Positions 53,883 to 64,000 of a stretch of DNA of 64,000 bases are shown one piece after another. A program made the translations under genes and the position numbers. The notes under the pieces are model-generated. The model made no database searches, was not told the DNA's origin, and worked only from the letters and a program-made list of their open reading frames with translations. This DNA comes from Gymnopus androsaceus JB14 (lineage: Eukaryota > Basidiomycota > Agaricomycetes > Agaricales > Omphalotaceae): NCBI GenBank assembly GCA_009733575.1, contig ML769408.1, positions 124,001-188,000 of the forward strand, in the 5' to 3' direction. How positions within the stretch are numbered: the stretch's first letter is position 1; each line of letters opens with the position of its first letter.

Positions 53883-54620
53883 TTTTGTCTAAACGTGAAA
53901 GTTAACACTGATAGCAAGTTACTAGTACTACTTATATTACAGTCCCAAAAAAAAATAGCTAGCTAGCTAGGTCCTAAAAAAGATATACAAAGTATGGGAG
54001 AGGTGTGGCACCATTTTTTGCCAAATATTTTGACTTCAACTTTTCTATTACAAGTAATCCCTTGATGCATACTAGAAATAATATGCTTAGAGGTTGAAGT
54101 TGAACAAGTCAATGTATATACCTGAAATCAAAATGGACCAATCAGAAGTCAAAACATTTGGTGAAAAATAGTTTCATAGAAAGGGTTTGGTTTGCTTGCA
54201 AAAGAGATGATCACGATCAGACACAGCAGAGAGAAAGGAAAGGAAAGGAAAGGAAGAGAGAGAGAGAGAGAGAGAGAAGACATGAAGTACTCACTGTAAG
54301 TATACTGTACAATCTGAATGCCATAGTTAGTTAGTGCTTTAGCTAGCCTTCACCCTAATATCACATTGCATACGCAGTGATGTGGTCATGGTCTGGTTGT
54401 GCGCAACTTCAAGACTCCGACTCTGCATGTATGTACTAGATCTGATTTTTGTACGACCAAAAAAATATAGCTACTAAGCTAGGTAGGTTAATAAAGAAAA
54501 TACATACGTACATACATACGAAGTTGAGTATGGGAGAGAGTTTGGTTTGCTTGCAAGCTGAGAGGCAGAAACAGCAGAGGAAAAACAAAGAGAGAGAAAA
54601 AGAAAGAAAAAAAGACGAGA
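53795..54620. repeat. Diverged direct repeat around the mini-ORF
   Basis: Copy A (53795-54290) and copy B (54368-54620) share blocks in the same order: GGTTGTGCGCAAC, GACTC...TGTA(A/T)GTA, AGCTAG, AGTATGGGAGAG, GTTTGGTTTGCTTGCAA and an A/G-rich tail. Copy A contains a 140-bp stretch not seen in copy B. Confidence 0.65.
54234..54280. repeat. (AAAGG)n then (GA)n microsatellite
   Basis: About four AAAGG units run directly into about twelve GA units. Confidence 0.9.
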
Positions 54621-54752
54621 CGAGACGTGCATGCAGTCGTGCAAAAAAAACAAAACAGAAAAGAGTCGAGCAATGGCGAACGCGTACAGAGCTTTTGAAT
54701 AACAAATAACAAATAACTATGCAAGTGCCAAGCTAATGCAAGTCGTAACGAT

Positions 54753-57700
54753 CTAGTTGAGGAACCCACGGCATTTAACCGAACCGCATAAACAAGGAAT
54801 CTTGTCTTGCTCAAAGGGAAAGTGATAATCTATAAGGGGGGTTTGTTAGTTGGAATCGCTTATAGGGAGCAGAAGCAGAAAACAATCCGCACCATAAGTA
54901 ATCTCATCCCCAAGCTCAATATCCTGCTTGGCGTAAATCACAATCTTCTTCTCTCCGCTGATCGTGATGATTTTCGCTGTACAATTTGGATCACAGGAGT
55001 GATTGATCAGGCGCCTGAGGAAGCAACACGCAATTAGCACTAGGCCTCACTACTCGGAACCTCGACACTCACCCAAGATTCCCCTTCTTCGTAGCATCCA
55101 CCACCAAATCCTCATCAATCCTAAATAGATAACTACTCCCAATCCCCTTCCTCTCATAACCCTTCTCCCTCTTCTCAGCAACTTGCGCCCTTATAACCTC
55201 CCCGACATACTCAATAACCATCTCCCCCCTTGCAATCCTCTCCATAGCATACAACCCCCAGTCATGTATAGGCGAGCGCGCAAAGCGGAGGTGCTTTTTA
55301 CGTGTTTGGAGTTGGTTGAATTTGAATGAGAGCTCGGTGCCGGCGGCGGCTTCGCCTTTGGAAAGGGCCACGGCGCGTTGGACTTGGTTGATTTCTTCGA
55401 GACCTTGCGCACGCCGACGGGCGTTAGCGCGGTTGGAGCGGGAGGAAATGGCGATGGGTTTCGTAGGATCTTCGGTGGGGACGGGGTCCTGGCAGGCGTT
55501 CGTTTGGAGGGCGGTGTTGGCAGTAGTAGTGCGACCTTGGTATTGAGAGACGTAGGTAGCTTTTTCGGCGTGGGTGATCTTGTAGAAACCTTCGGTACGA
55601 GCGGAACCTGTGATGTGTTTTCGCACACCCAGGATGGGGGCAGGAGACTCGGCTGTTGGGAGAGAGGACGGAGAATCCTTCTGAACATCAACGGGAGAAT
55701 CGTCCGAGGGTACACGCCCAGAAAGAACAAGCTTGGCATAATACTGGTCCTCATCGTCCTCACAAACTCCTTCCGCGGGATTCGGTGGGGGCGGCGGCGT
55801 AGGCGTGGGCGTACGCGGTGGAGAGCTGAGGGTGCTGTGTAAGGGGAAGGGAGAGGGAGAGACGGAGCGAGATGGGGACAGCGATGATTCTTCGCGGTCG
55901 AGATCGAGGTCGGGTGTAGGAAAGTCCAGAACCAATTTCTCTTCCTCCTCCTCCTGAAGAATCGCCTTCTTAATCTTCTTCTTCTTTTTGATTGCCTCCG
56001 TCTTGGATTTCTTTTTCACTGGTTCCGCTGCGATGGTATCTGTCTCGGACTCGGATTCCACGGAGAGCGGTCTCTTCTTCTTTACAGCAGGAGCAGCAAC
56101 CTCATCCTCCGATTCCACATCCACATCCACCTTGGTCTTCTTGGTCTTCTTCTTAGACGCATCCTTCTCCTTCTTCCTCTTCTTCTTTGGCGGCTCTTGT
56201 TCCTGTTCTTCCTCTACAACAGCAACAACCTCCTCAACCACCACCGGCACCTCCTTCTCCTTTCTCTGCTTCTTAAACGACAGCTTTCCAAGCCCCGTCA
56301 GCCCCATCCCGATCCCCAGCCCTGCCGTCAGTACCCCCAGACCCTGCTGTTTCTGCTCCGCCACCCCCAACTCCTTCTCCTCCCTCCGCATCGCCACCAT
56401 CCCCCTCAACTGCGGCCCAATAAACTTATCCATCACATCCCTCTGCAACGCCCTCTTCAACTCATCCTCAATAATCTCCTTGGCCTTTTTCACCATCTTT
56501 TCATCCGTGTCCCATTCCACATTCCTGTTGGCGTGAGAGGAGAGCGGGTGGGATGGGGGTAGTGGCGGAGCGCAGAATGTGGCTTTGAGTTTGAGAAAGG
56601 CGAGACGGATGTCTGGGGATGTGGAGATGAATTTGCTTAGACGACGGGCGGAGGAGGGGGAGGATGTGGGGGAGAATGTGAGGTAGATTCCGTGAGGGGA
56701 TTTTAGGATCTACAAACGCAAACCAACGAAGGGGTGAGAAGAAGGTAAGTATGAAGCCAACGCTGCACGCACCTTGTCAATCTTCAAATCCTCAGGATTG
56801 GGAAGCATCTTCCTAACATCCTCCTCCCTTACCTGTGGGAACAGCCCTTCTCTGCCTTTTCTGGCCCCCGCCCCGCCACCATCATCGGGCTCCAGCCAAA
56901 CATGCTCCAATGGGCTTGCAGCGAGTATCGCAAGTACCTCATCGTGTGGTTTTTCCCAGTCGTTCTGTGCGGGTGCCAAACCGTGTGTACCGTGTGTACG
57001 CAGAGATTTAGGCTTGGCCATAGCCACTGGTCGGAGAGAGGGTGACCTGGACCTCGGTGAACGCGAACGTGAGTGTGAGCGAGATCTCGACCTGGGTCGG
57101 CGCCTCGGACGAGCATCTCCCCAACCTCTCCTCTCTCTGTCCCGGTCCCCTCTGTACGAGGACGATTTATAGGAATAAGAGTTACTGTTAATGCGTGAAC
57201 GAGGTGGTGGTGACCATGATCTTGATCTTGACCTCGAACGTGACCGTGTCCTTGACCGGGCATTGGCATTGGCATACCGTCGATGACCATGGTACCCATA
57301 CCCAGGTGGTGACCTGGATCTAGACCGTGACCGTGACCGTGGTCGATAGCTCGATCCTCCGGAATTGTGTTTGGGTACATACACGTCTCTATCCCATCCT
57401 CTCCTTCCTCTACCCAAATCCCTGTCATCCCTCTCCTTCTCTTTCTCCAACTGCACCTGCACCGGAGTCCCACCCCCACCTGCGCCCGTACCCGCACCCA
57501 CACCCATACCTGGTCCTATACCGCCAGATGCAGATGCAGACGCCAGTCCACCGCTACCCATTCCCATACCACCCACACCCTCCCCCTCTCCATCCTCCTC
57601 AACCCTCCTCACCACTCCCTTCCTATTCAAATTCGCCCTGGCAATCATCAGAGCAGGGGGAGGCCCATGTTTCATGCTTTTCGCTACTGTGCCTATGGGT

Positions 57701-60700
57701 TTCACCACTCCTACGACTCCGCTTGTAGTGGTACCCGAAGCAGGAATGGCAGAAGCAGAAGCAAGAGTAGGATTGACGGAGGCTGGGATTAAGGCTGAGA
57801 CGGGGGCGGCAGCTGCATTATTAGAGGGTGTAGAAGCGCCGTTGGGGATACCAATACCAATACTGATAGAACGAGGTGTGGATCCACCAGCTCTGTCTCT
57901 GTCACGATCCCTTTCCCTTTCTCTGTCTCTTTCTCTATCCCTATCTCTATCCTTATCCCTACTATCTCGGTCACGATCCCTGTCCCTGTCCCTATCCCTT
58001 TCACGGTCCCTATCTCTATCCCTACTATCTCGGTCCCTACTATCCCTCTCCAAAGCCACAACAGGCCTCATCGGTAGACTCGGATGAATAGGTTTCGATG
58101 GGAGGGCGTGCGCGTGCGCACGAGAGGGTGAACGCGAAGCGGGTAAAGGAGACGGAAGGGACCCGGTACCCGTACCCGCAGTGAGAGGTGTTTTAGACTG
58201 AGACTGAGACTGAGACTGGGGATGCGAAGCCGGATGAGGAGGAAGCGAATGTGTCATTGGACGTGGAGGTAGACCTGGGATTGGGTTGAGCTTGAACCCC
58301 GAACCCGATCCCTGGGAAAACACTGGTACTGACACTGGTGGTTGCGGCATCGACGTCAAAGTAGAAGGAGTTGGGGTTGCCTGCGTCTGCGTCGAAGGAC
58401 TCGGACTCGATATAGCTCCCAGGTTCGGGTTCGGGGTCCCACTCGACGGTGGTGGTGCTAAATTTGATGCTGGCGTCCTCCTCCCACCCCCACCTCCTCC
58501 CCTTTTCCTCCCCTCCAACTCTCTCAACACCGCAACGAGTTTATCCCCTCCAGGATCAAAATCCACCCTAATCTCGTCTCCGCCGTCTCCCAAACCATCT
58601 CCGCTCCCATTTACCGTGTTACCTCCATCTCCACCCTCCCCTTGCGACCCCAACCCAGGCCCGGAGCCCTGCGACACAAAGGAAGAGGAGGAATACCCGT
58701 ACCCAGCCCCTGCCCAGACCCTCTTCCGCCCATCCTCCCTCTCCACACACCTCCGCGCCTCATCATGCGTCGCATACGCAGCCTTGATCACACCGAGGGA
58801 AGCGCCGGTTTTGGGGTCGCGTTGGGGTTCAAAGTATCTATGGGGAGTGGGGTGCGGAGTGGTGATAGTTAGTCGGTCGGTCAGTTAGTTAGTTCATGTA
58901 GAGCGAGGGTTAGTTGGTGCTCACCTCAAACTCCCATACTGCTTGAAATGACTCGTCAATACCGCTGTAGGTGTCAATAGTGCCACGTTGGTGATGATTA
59001 ACCGCGTTGGTGGGGGGTGCGGGGAGGTTGTGGAAGAGTACTATGAAGCGAGTGGGCGAGGGAGCAAAGGTTTGAGTGAGTTTCAAGTAATAGAAAAGGA
59101 AAGAAGGAAGGGGAAGGGCGTACGTACCTCATATTCCCCAATAGCATAAAACATTCCTCGGACTTTTTTCTCCCGTTCTTTAAGCCAGGCCTCCCCACCG
59201 TCGAATTGATTGGTACGTCTCGGATCCGCAGGCACAGGAACACGTTCGTATATCCAGTATCCGAGTTCTTCCCCAGATCCAGGTCCAACTAACCCAGTCC
59301 CATCCATTGTCCGTGTTCGTGTTGGACTAGGGATCGGACTATGTATCAGACTCGGACTATGTATCGGACTAGGTATCGGAGGACTTGATATCCACTGTGA
59401 TCGAGCTTGCGATTGAGACAGCCCTGCTCCTGGTGCTGACCCTGATCCCAATGAAAACTTGGCTAAAAATGCTTGTGCAGAGGATACTTGTGATATTGGT
59501 GTTGGTGCAGACGTAGGAGTAGAGTTGGGTATCGATATCGATTTTGTTGTTGTAGTTGTTATTGCTGCAATAGTATCTGATGTCGTTGTTGCTGGCGGTA
59601 GTTGAGACGACGTCCCTGTCCCCGTATCTCCTTCTCCCGTCACCTCCCCCTCAGCCACCCAAACCCACTCTCCGCCCTTCAAAACGTCGCCATTATACCT
59701 CGTTATAATCGTGCATGATTCTTTTTCTTTCCCTTTGCCTTTTCTGTCGATGAATTGTAACCTCGGATGCGGATTCGACGTGGAAGTAGACGCAGACGCA
59801 GACGCAAACGAGTCCTTGCGCAGCGCAGCACTCAACACATCGAAATACATCGTTCCCACACCCGTAGAGCTTCCTTCGCCTTTGTCCAAGTCTCCGTCCA
59901 CGTCAGGTGGGGGAGGAGTGGCTGGACGTTGACTCTTCAACCCCCGTCTAACGGAGCCGTATACCACTGGCATTGGCGGTGTTATGGGATCATCGGGTGA
60001 GGTAGGAAACGTAGGATCGTGTATAACGCGATGGTTTTGTAGAGAGTCGGAGGGAGGCCATGGAGGTAAGATAGGTTTCTGGTTCTGATTTTCTTTCTGT
60101 GGTGCTGGTGCTGGTGACCCCTTCCCCTCCCCCTCATGCGGCGAAATCCTGGGGTCCCTACTCTTCTCTACTGGACTAACACTAACAGGACTCGGCGTCC
60201 CTCCCAAACTCGTCCTCGTCTGCACCTGCATCTGAATCTGCGCCTGCGTTAGCGTCGGCTTGCCTATTCCCTTTTCAGGCACAGGCAACGCGATAGATAG
60301 GCGAGGTAACGCCGGGGGTGGGATGGGTTTGGTTTGGATTAAGATTCGAGGGCCTGTGGGGGCGCTTGCTGGGGGTAAGCTTGTTGGTGGCGGAGGAGGC
60401 GGAGGAGGCATCTCCACAGGTGCTGGAGGCGGGGGCATACTGGGTGGCGGAGGCGGAGGCGGAGCACTACTAGGTGGCGGTGGGGGAGGTGGTTGTGCAG
60501 GAGGCGGAGGGGGCGGGGGAGTCTCCATGGGTGGAGGTGGTTGCAGTTGTGGAGGAGGAAAAGCAGGTTTGTTTATGGAAATAGATATAGCCGATCTGTT
60601 GGGTGTTAGCTGCCCGTGTTGCTGCTGCTGCCCGAGTTGCTGACCCCTTCCTTTCCCATGGCCATTCACAGACAAACTCCTAGGTCCTGTAGGAGGCTGT

Positions 60701-60871
60701 CGAGGTCTTTGAGGGACTGCAGCCGAGTTGGTATACTTCATCTAAAATAAAGAATAAACACATACCATTGCCATTGCCGTTTGAACTTGAAGCTGAAGCT
60801 GGGTTGGCCTGCCCCTGCGCCTGACTTGGCCTCAACGCCCGAGGTCCTGTTGGCGGCGCTTTGCCAGACAT
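54753..60871 (-). CDS. SET1: SET1 histone H3 lysine-4 methyltransferase
   Basis: SET1 is the catalytic subunit of COMPASS and methylates H3K4 at active genes. Seven exons (60766-60871, 59128-60716, 58925-59040, 56773-58837, 55073-56709, 54893-55014, 54753-54829) give 1903 aa. Residues 1-520 are disordered and include long polyproline (~60370-60530). An RRM-like region around 565-640 is split by two introns ([18 protein letters not shown]). A long Ser/Gly stretch holds RD/RE and RS repeats (57020-58060), then a Lys/Glu-rich linker. The n-SET part has the [13 protein letters not shown] block. The SET domain has [53 protein letters not shown], and DEITYDYHFP. The post-SET zinc site [13 protein letters not shown] ends the protein. 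All catalytic motifs are intact. Confidence 0.97.
57890..58060 (-). repeat. SET1: Arg-Asp/Arg-Glu codon repeat in SET1
   Basis: A tract of alternating CGx/AGx-GAx codons coding for RD and RE dipeptides, mixed with RDS units. It lies upstream (toward the N-terminus) of an Arg-Ser-rich stretch at 57020-57330. Such tracts are typical of splicing and RNA-processing proteins. Confidence 0.85.
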
Positions 60872-63800
60872 CCTCTCTTCTTCAACTCTCGACTACTCTC
60901 TCTTTCAACTCTCTTTCTCTTTACTCTTTCTTCTCGATTCCAATTCTATCTCACGAAAGAACAAATCAAAGCCAGTGTACCGTATACGACGCTCACAACG
61001 CACTCTATCGAATCGTGGCACTCGAGTTGTAGAATATCAAGTTTGTGACCCCGGGTCACGAGTGACGAGTGACGAATGTGACTCACGAATCACGATGACT
61101 ACGGCGCCTCTTTGACAGTGAACAATTGGCGCTACTTATACTGTACTTCGTCCAACTTTCTAGCGAACTGACATTTTCATTTGCATTCACTGCATTCATG
61201 CTCCTCTCAAGTCCCAGTCTAACTTGATCCCGGGCCTTCCAGAGCCCAGATACCTGGACCATCTACCGTCCTCGCCCAACTCAGCCTTCTTTCTTCTCTC
61301 CGATTCCCACTCCAATTCATCCCTCATCCTCATGGTCCATGGTTCATTCCCAGCAATTCACCACGCATACACGTTCGCAGTCAAGTTTCAGCTTCTCAAC
61401 CTCCTATCCAAAGCTTTGTTGAATACATACTCTATTCTCAAGTACTATATTTCGATCCCGATTATAGACCTATAACTAGTTCAACCTCACTTCAGAGTCA
61501 ATCGCTTCCACCCTCCGTCATTGTCCATATCCACATCCACATCCTCGTCCTCTTCCTCATCCCTCTTGTACAACTAGTACTACGCCGCGCTGTAACTTGT
61601 CGTTCCGATTACCCAAGCCTCCGATAAGTGAGTACTCACGGTCTTTTTTCAAACGCTCATACTGTTTAAGTATTCGCTTCCCTCCCCTTCCCCCTTCCAT
61701 CCAACTCACTGTCACAACTCACGACTCACATTACACACTGGTTATTCCAAGCACAGTGCTTAGACTCCCCATCCCGGGCAACCTGCACTCAATGACGCAA
61801 TGGCGCAATGACCCTAGGCTTGCAATGGATTCTACACCCTGGTGCAAGATGCGGGACAGCTTTGAGATTGTTATACACGCATGAAGAGGTATTTCAAGCA
61901 CTGAGTTTCGTTTGCGAATTTGGCATTGGTACCACTCGGGAACATATAAACACGGTAACGTTGTACATATGTATATGTACCATGGTCCATGGCCAATAGC
62001 AATAACCGCGGCTCAGGAAAAAAAAAAACAGAAACAAAAGAAACAAAAGAACGCGCGCGTCGGAAGCGGAACTGTAAAGTATCTGAATTCGGTACCAGGG
62101 TAGGGCAGTATATAAACTTCAGCTTGAAGCCAAGCCCGAGTCATGCCAGTGACGGTACAGTATCCTGAACGATATTGCTGTAATAACTGTCAGAGCCAAG
62201 AGTCTAATAGTAATAGGCCGAGCCGTTTGAAAACATCGTAAACAAAACTTGGAAAGACGAGTCATAGGCTCCTTCAAGTTGTTGAACCTCCGTTGTCATC
62301 CTAGTAGACGTCGACAGATGTATCCTCAGTACTCATCGATTGAAAATTGGAATCTGGGATTTGGCCATGGGTCATCGATACTAGGATACTAAGATTTCTT
62401 CTCTTCAATTGGCAATCTTAGAAACATGTTAACATGTATGTATATATAACTTTGTATACCAAGGCTATGTGATTCTTGAACACAAAGCAAATTCCAAACA
62501 TCCCAAACATTCCATCGATTTGCCTCTACCTCCGCCCGCCTCCTACAGGATACCGCCGGCACCTTGATCCTCCGCCCCAAATTAGTTCCAACTAGGACCA
62601 GGCCCGGGCTCCCAGCACCCCTGCACGGAGTCGGAGTGAGGAGCGAGGAGAGGGAGACTGGGAAAAAACCAAAACCAATTTCAATTTACCTCAACCGCTG
62701 CATACTCTAGTATATTTCGTATACATTGGCAGGATCCGGGGAAAAGTTGAATGAATGGGCAGCCTTTGCTGTAGATCTGGAAAATACGCATTGCGCATTG
62801 CACACACGAGAACTTTGAAAGGACGATTAGTATGGGACTCTTTTCATGGACGTATGATATGTTATGGTAGTATCTGTATGGTGTATAGTATGATTAATTA
62901 GTATACGTATATCGTAGTTGTATATTACCATGTATATTTCCACTGGGATAGGACGATCGCGAAAATACCAAGATTCAAGGAATTCAAGCGGCCAGGCGAG
63001 ACTCGAGAGGATGTTTCGGTTTCGAATTTTTGAGCTTTGCCAGGGGGGAGTTCGTTTTGGATACCAGTAAAATTATATCAAACTTATATCGTGTATGTAT
63101 AGGCCCCTCGATGCGAGGTTGTGCGACATGTAGATATGAGCGAGGAGCACTATATAGCTGTATGGCTGTCCTAGGTAATGAATACAGTACTTAATCTATA
63201 GCTGATCGACCTTGACTCTGATAAATAAGCGCTCATCGAAGCGTCCCATTGAGGGCCAATATACTTCAGATCCCATAAGTTGATTCACAGCTTGTCTTAT
63301 TAGTATTATGTACATATGTACTTGGTTCTACTCTTACTTCGATTGAGTCGGTTGGGCAATGCACCCAGTCAGTTTCGAGGTTCAATCTTCCTCCCAGAAT
63401 CTAGTCTACTCTCCTCTACATTGGTCCTTGGATTCAAATACTTGATACTTAGTAAGTGCTAAGTATGAGGTTTCCCATCTACATCTCCGTCTAGTACTAT
63501 TATTAGCACCAATTCCTTTCCAACTCCCGACCAGCATACTTAAGTACTTACCTTACATACAGAACATACCGGTTGTTCCCTTCCTTCCCTCGTCCAACAA
63601 ATTGTGTAACGTGTTTAACGCACCATCACCTGTGATTGTCAATGACAATCCCTGTTCCGCGGAAAAATCACAGTGCAGGACCCAGGTCTCGGACCGATAC
63701 TTACTACTTACTAGTCTTTCTTCAAAAGTTCGCGTTCGGATTCAGAGTCCCCTTTCTCCTCCTCCTCCTCCTCTCCTTCCCAACTCACATTCCCAACTCT

Positions 63801-64000
63801 AACCGCCCTCCCAGGGCCCGCTTCAACTTATATCCATCCGCGGACCGCCTCCTGCTACTGTGCGATCTATATGTATGGCGGGAGAGACACGACATACATT
63901 ACTACGTGCCGTCCATCCATCCATGGACAAATTGTACTTAACTTCCGTGTCAACCGCGACTCCACTCCTCTCACTCACTAAGCCTTCCGTGGCGTCCCGA
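60872..64000. other. 3.1-kb SET1 upstream region, no gene seen
   Basis: Pyrimidine-rich DNA just upstream of the SET1 start (60880-60960 on the plus strand). A TATATAAA at about 62110-62117 is followed, about 30 bp on, by a 34-codon ORF at 62143 with no known feature. Many short ORFs occur, none convincing, and no tRNA, repeat array or mobile element was recognised up to the window edge. Confidence 0.5.

Larger units (their letters stand above)
51701..54752. other. 3-kb gene-poor, repeat-rich stretch
   Basis: No large gene. It holds two degenerate direct-repeat pairs (52889-53450 and 53795-54620), simple repeats at 54234-54280 (AAAGG then GA) and a possible metallothionein-like mini-ORF. Minus-strand ORFs at 54436-54814 are AT/low-complexity shadows. 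Confidence 0.55.

Noticed and set aside
54436..54814. Minus-strand hydrophobic ORFs (89 and 108 codons)
   Set aside because: Phe/Leu/Ser runs come from the reverse of an A/G-rich simple-sequence tract, and the upper part overlaps the SET1 3' end.
57365..58888. Long plus-strand ORFs (up to 240 codons) opposite SET1
   Set aside because: They are antisense shadows of the Arg/Ser/Asp-rich SET1 coding sequence, made of the same low-complexity codons read backwards, and have no splice structure or domain.
1..64000. CRISPR arrays, bacterial operons, riboswitches or prophage
   Set aside because: No regular repeat-spacer array and no prokaryotic gene structure; every well-supported multi-exon gene has fungal spliceosomal introns.

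Overview
The window is nuclear DNA from a filamentous basidiomycete, most likely an Agaricomycete. Genes carry many short introns, mostly 48-60 nt with GT...AG ends, and some exons are as short as 8-13 nt. Several gene families are typical of mushrooms: fungal-type IRE1, ERT1/AcuK-type and SFP1-type regulators, a GT61 relic and a Crinkler-like relic. Exon models were built by hand from splice sites. For every gene called intact, the summed exon length is a multiple of three.

Left part (1-16 kb): the 3' part of a coiled-coil/proline-rich gene with an apparent frameshift; a 192-bp MITE-like element beside an initiator tRNA-Met; IRE1 (minus), which shares a 1.1-kb upstream region with an EF-hand, caleosin-like gene (plus); a gene-poor stretch at 9.1-13.8 kb; and a two-finger C2H2 regulator.

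Middle (17-36 kb): a decaying glycosyltransferase-61 gene with an odd quasi-palindromic repeat, then a GC-rich double hairpin. Two nutrient-type regulators follow (SFP1-like and ERT1-like). Tubulin cofactor C is divergent from a small cysteine-rich gene. Next come a Crinkler-like relic and a four-finger CCCH protein.

Right part (36-64 kb): a coiled-coil protein; a 17-exon mitochondrial ALDH7-type dehydrogenase; JIP5/WDR55; an aldo-keto reductase and a short-chain dehydrogenase in tandem; a single-exon Pro/Ser-rich protein; a repeat-rich gene-poor stretch with a possible metallothionein-like mini-ORF; SET1; and 3 kb without recognisable genes.

Most genes are housekeeping or regulatory (unfolded-protein response, H3K4 methylation, ribosome biogenesis, gluconeogenesis control, tubulin folding) and do not form one pathway. 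The only plausible functional pair is the adjacent AKR and SDR genes. The most striking observation is in the ALDH7 gene. A tandem duplication of 59/79 bp carries an AGGT exon segment and appears to have created a new intron that leaves the protein intact. A second splicing oddity is a probable GT-to-GG donor change in JIP5 with an in-frame GT/AG fallback. No complete new multi-gene system is evident.
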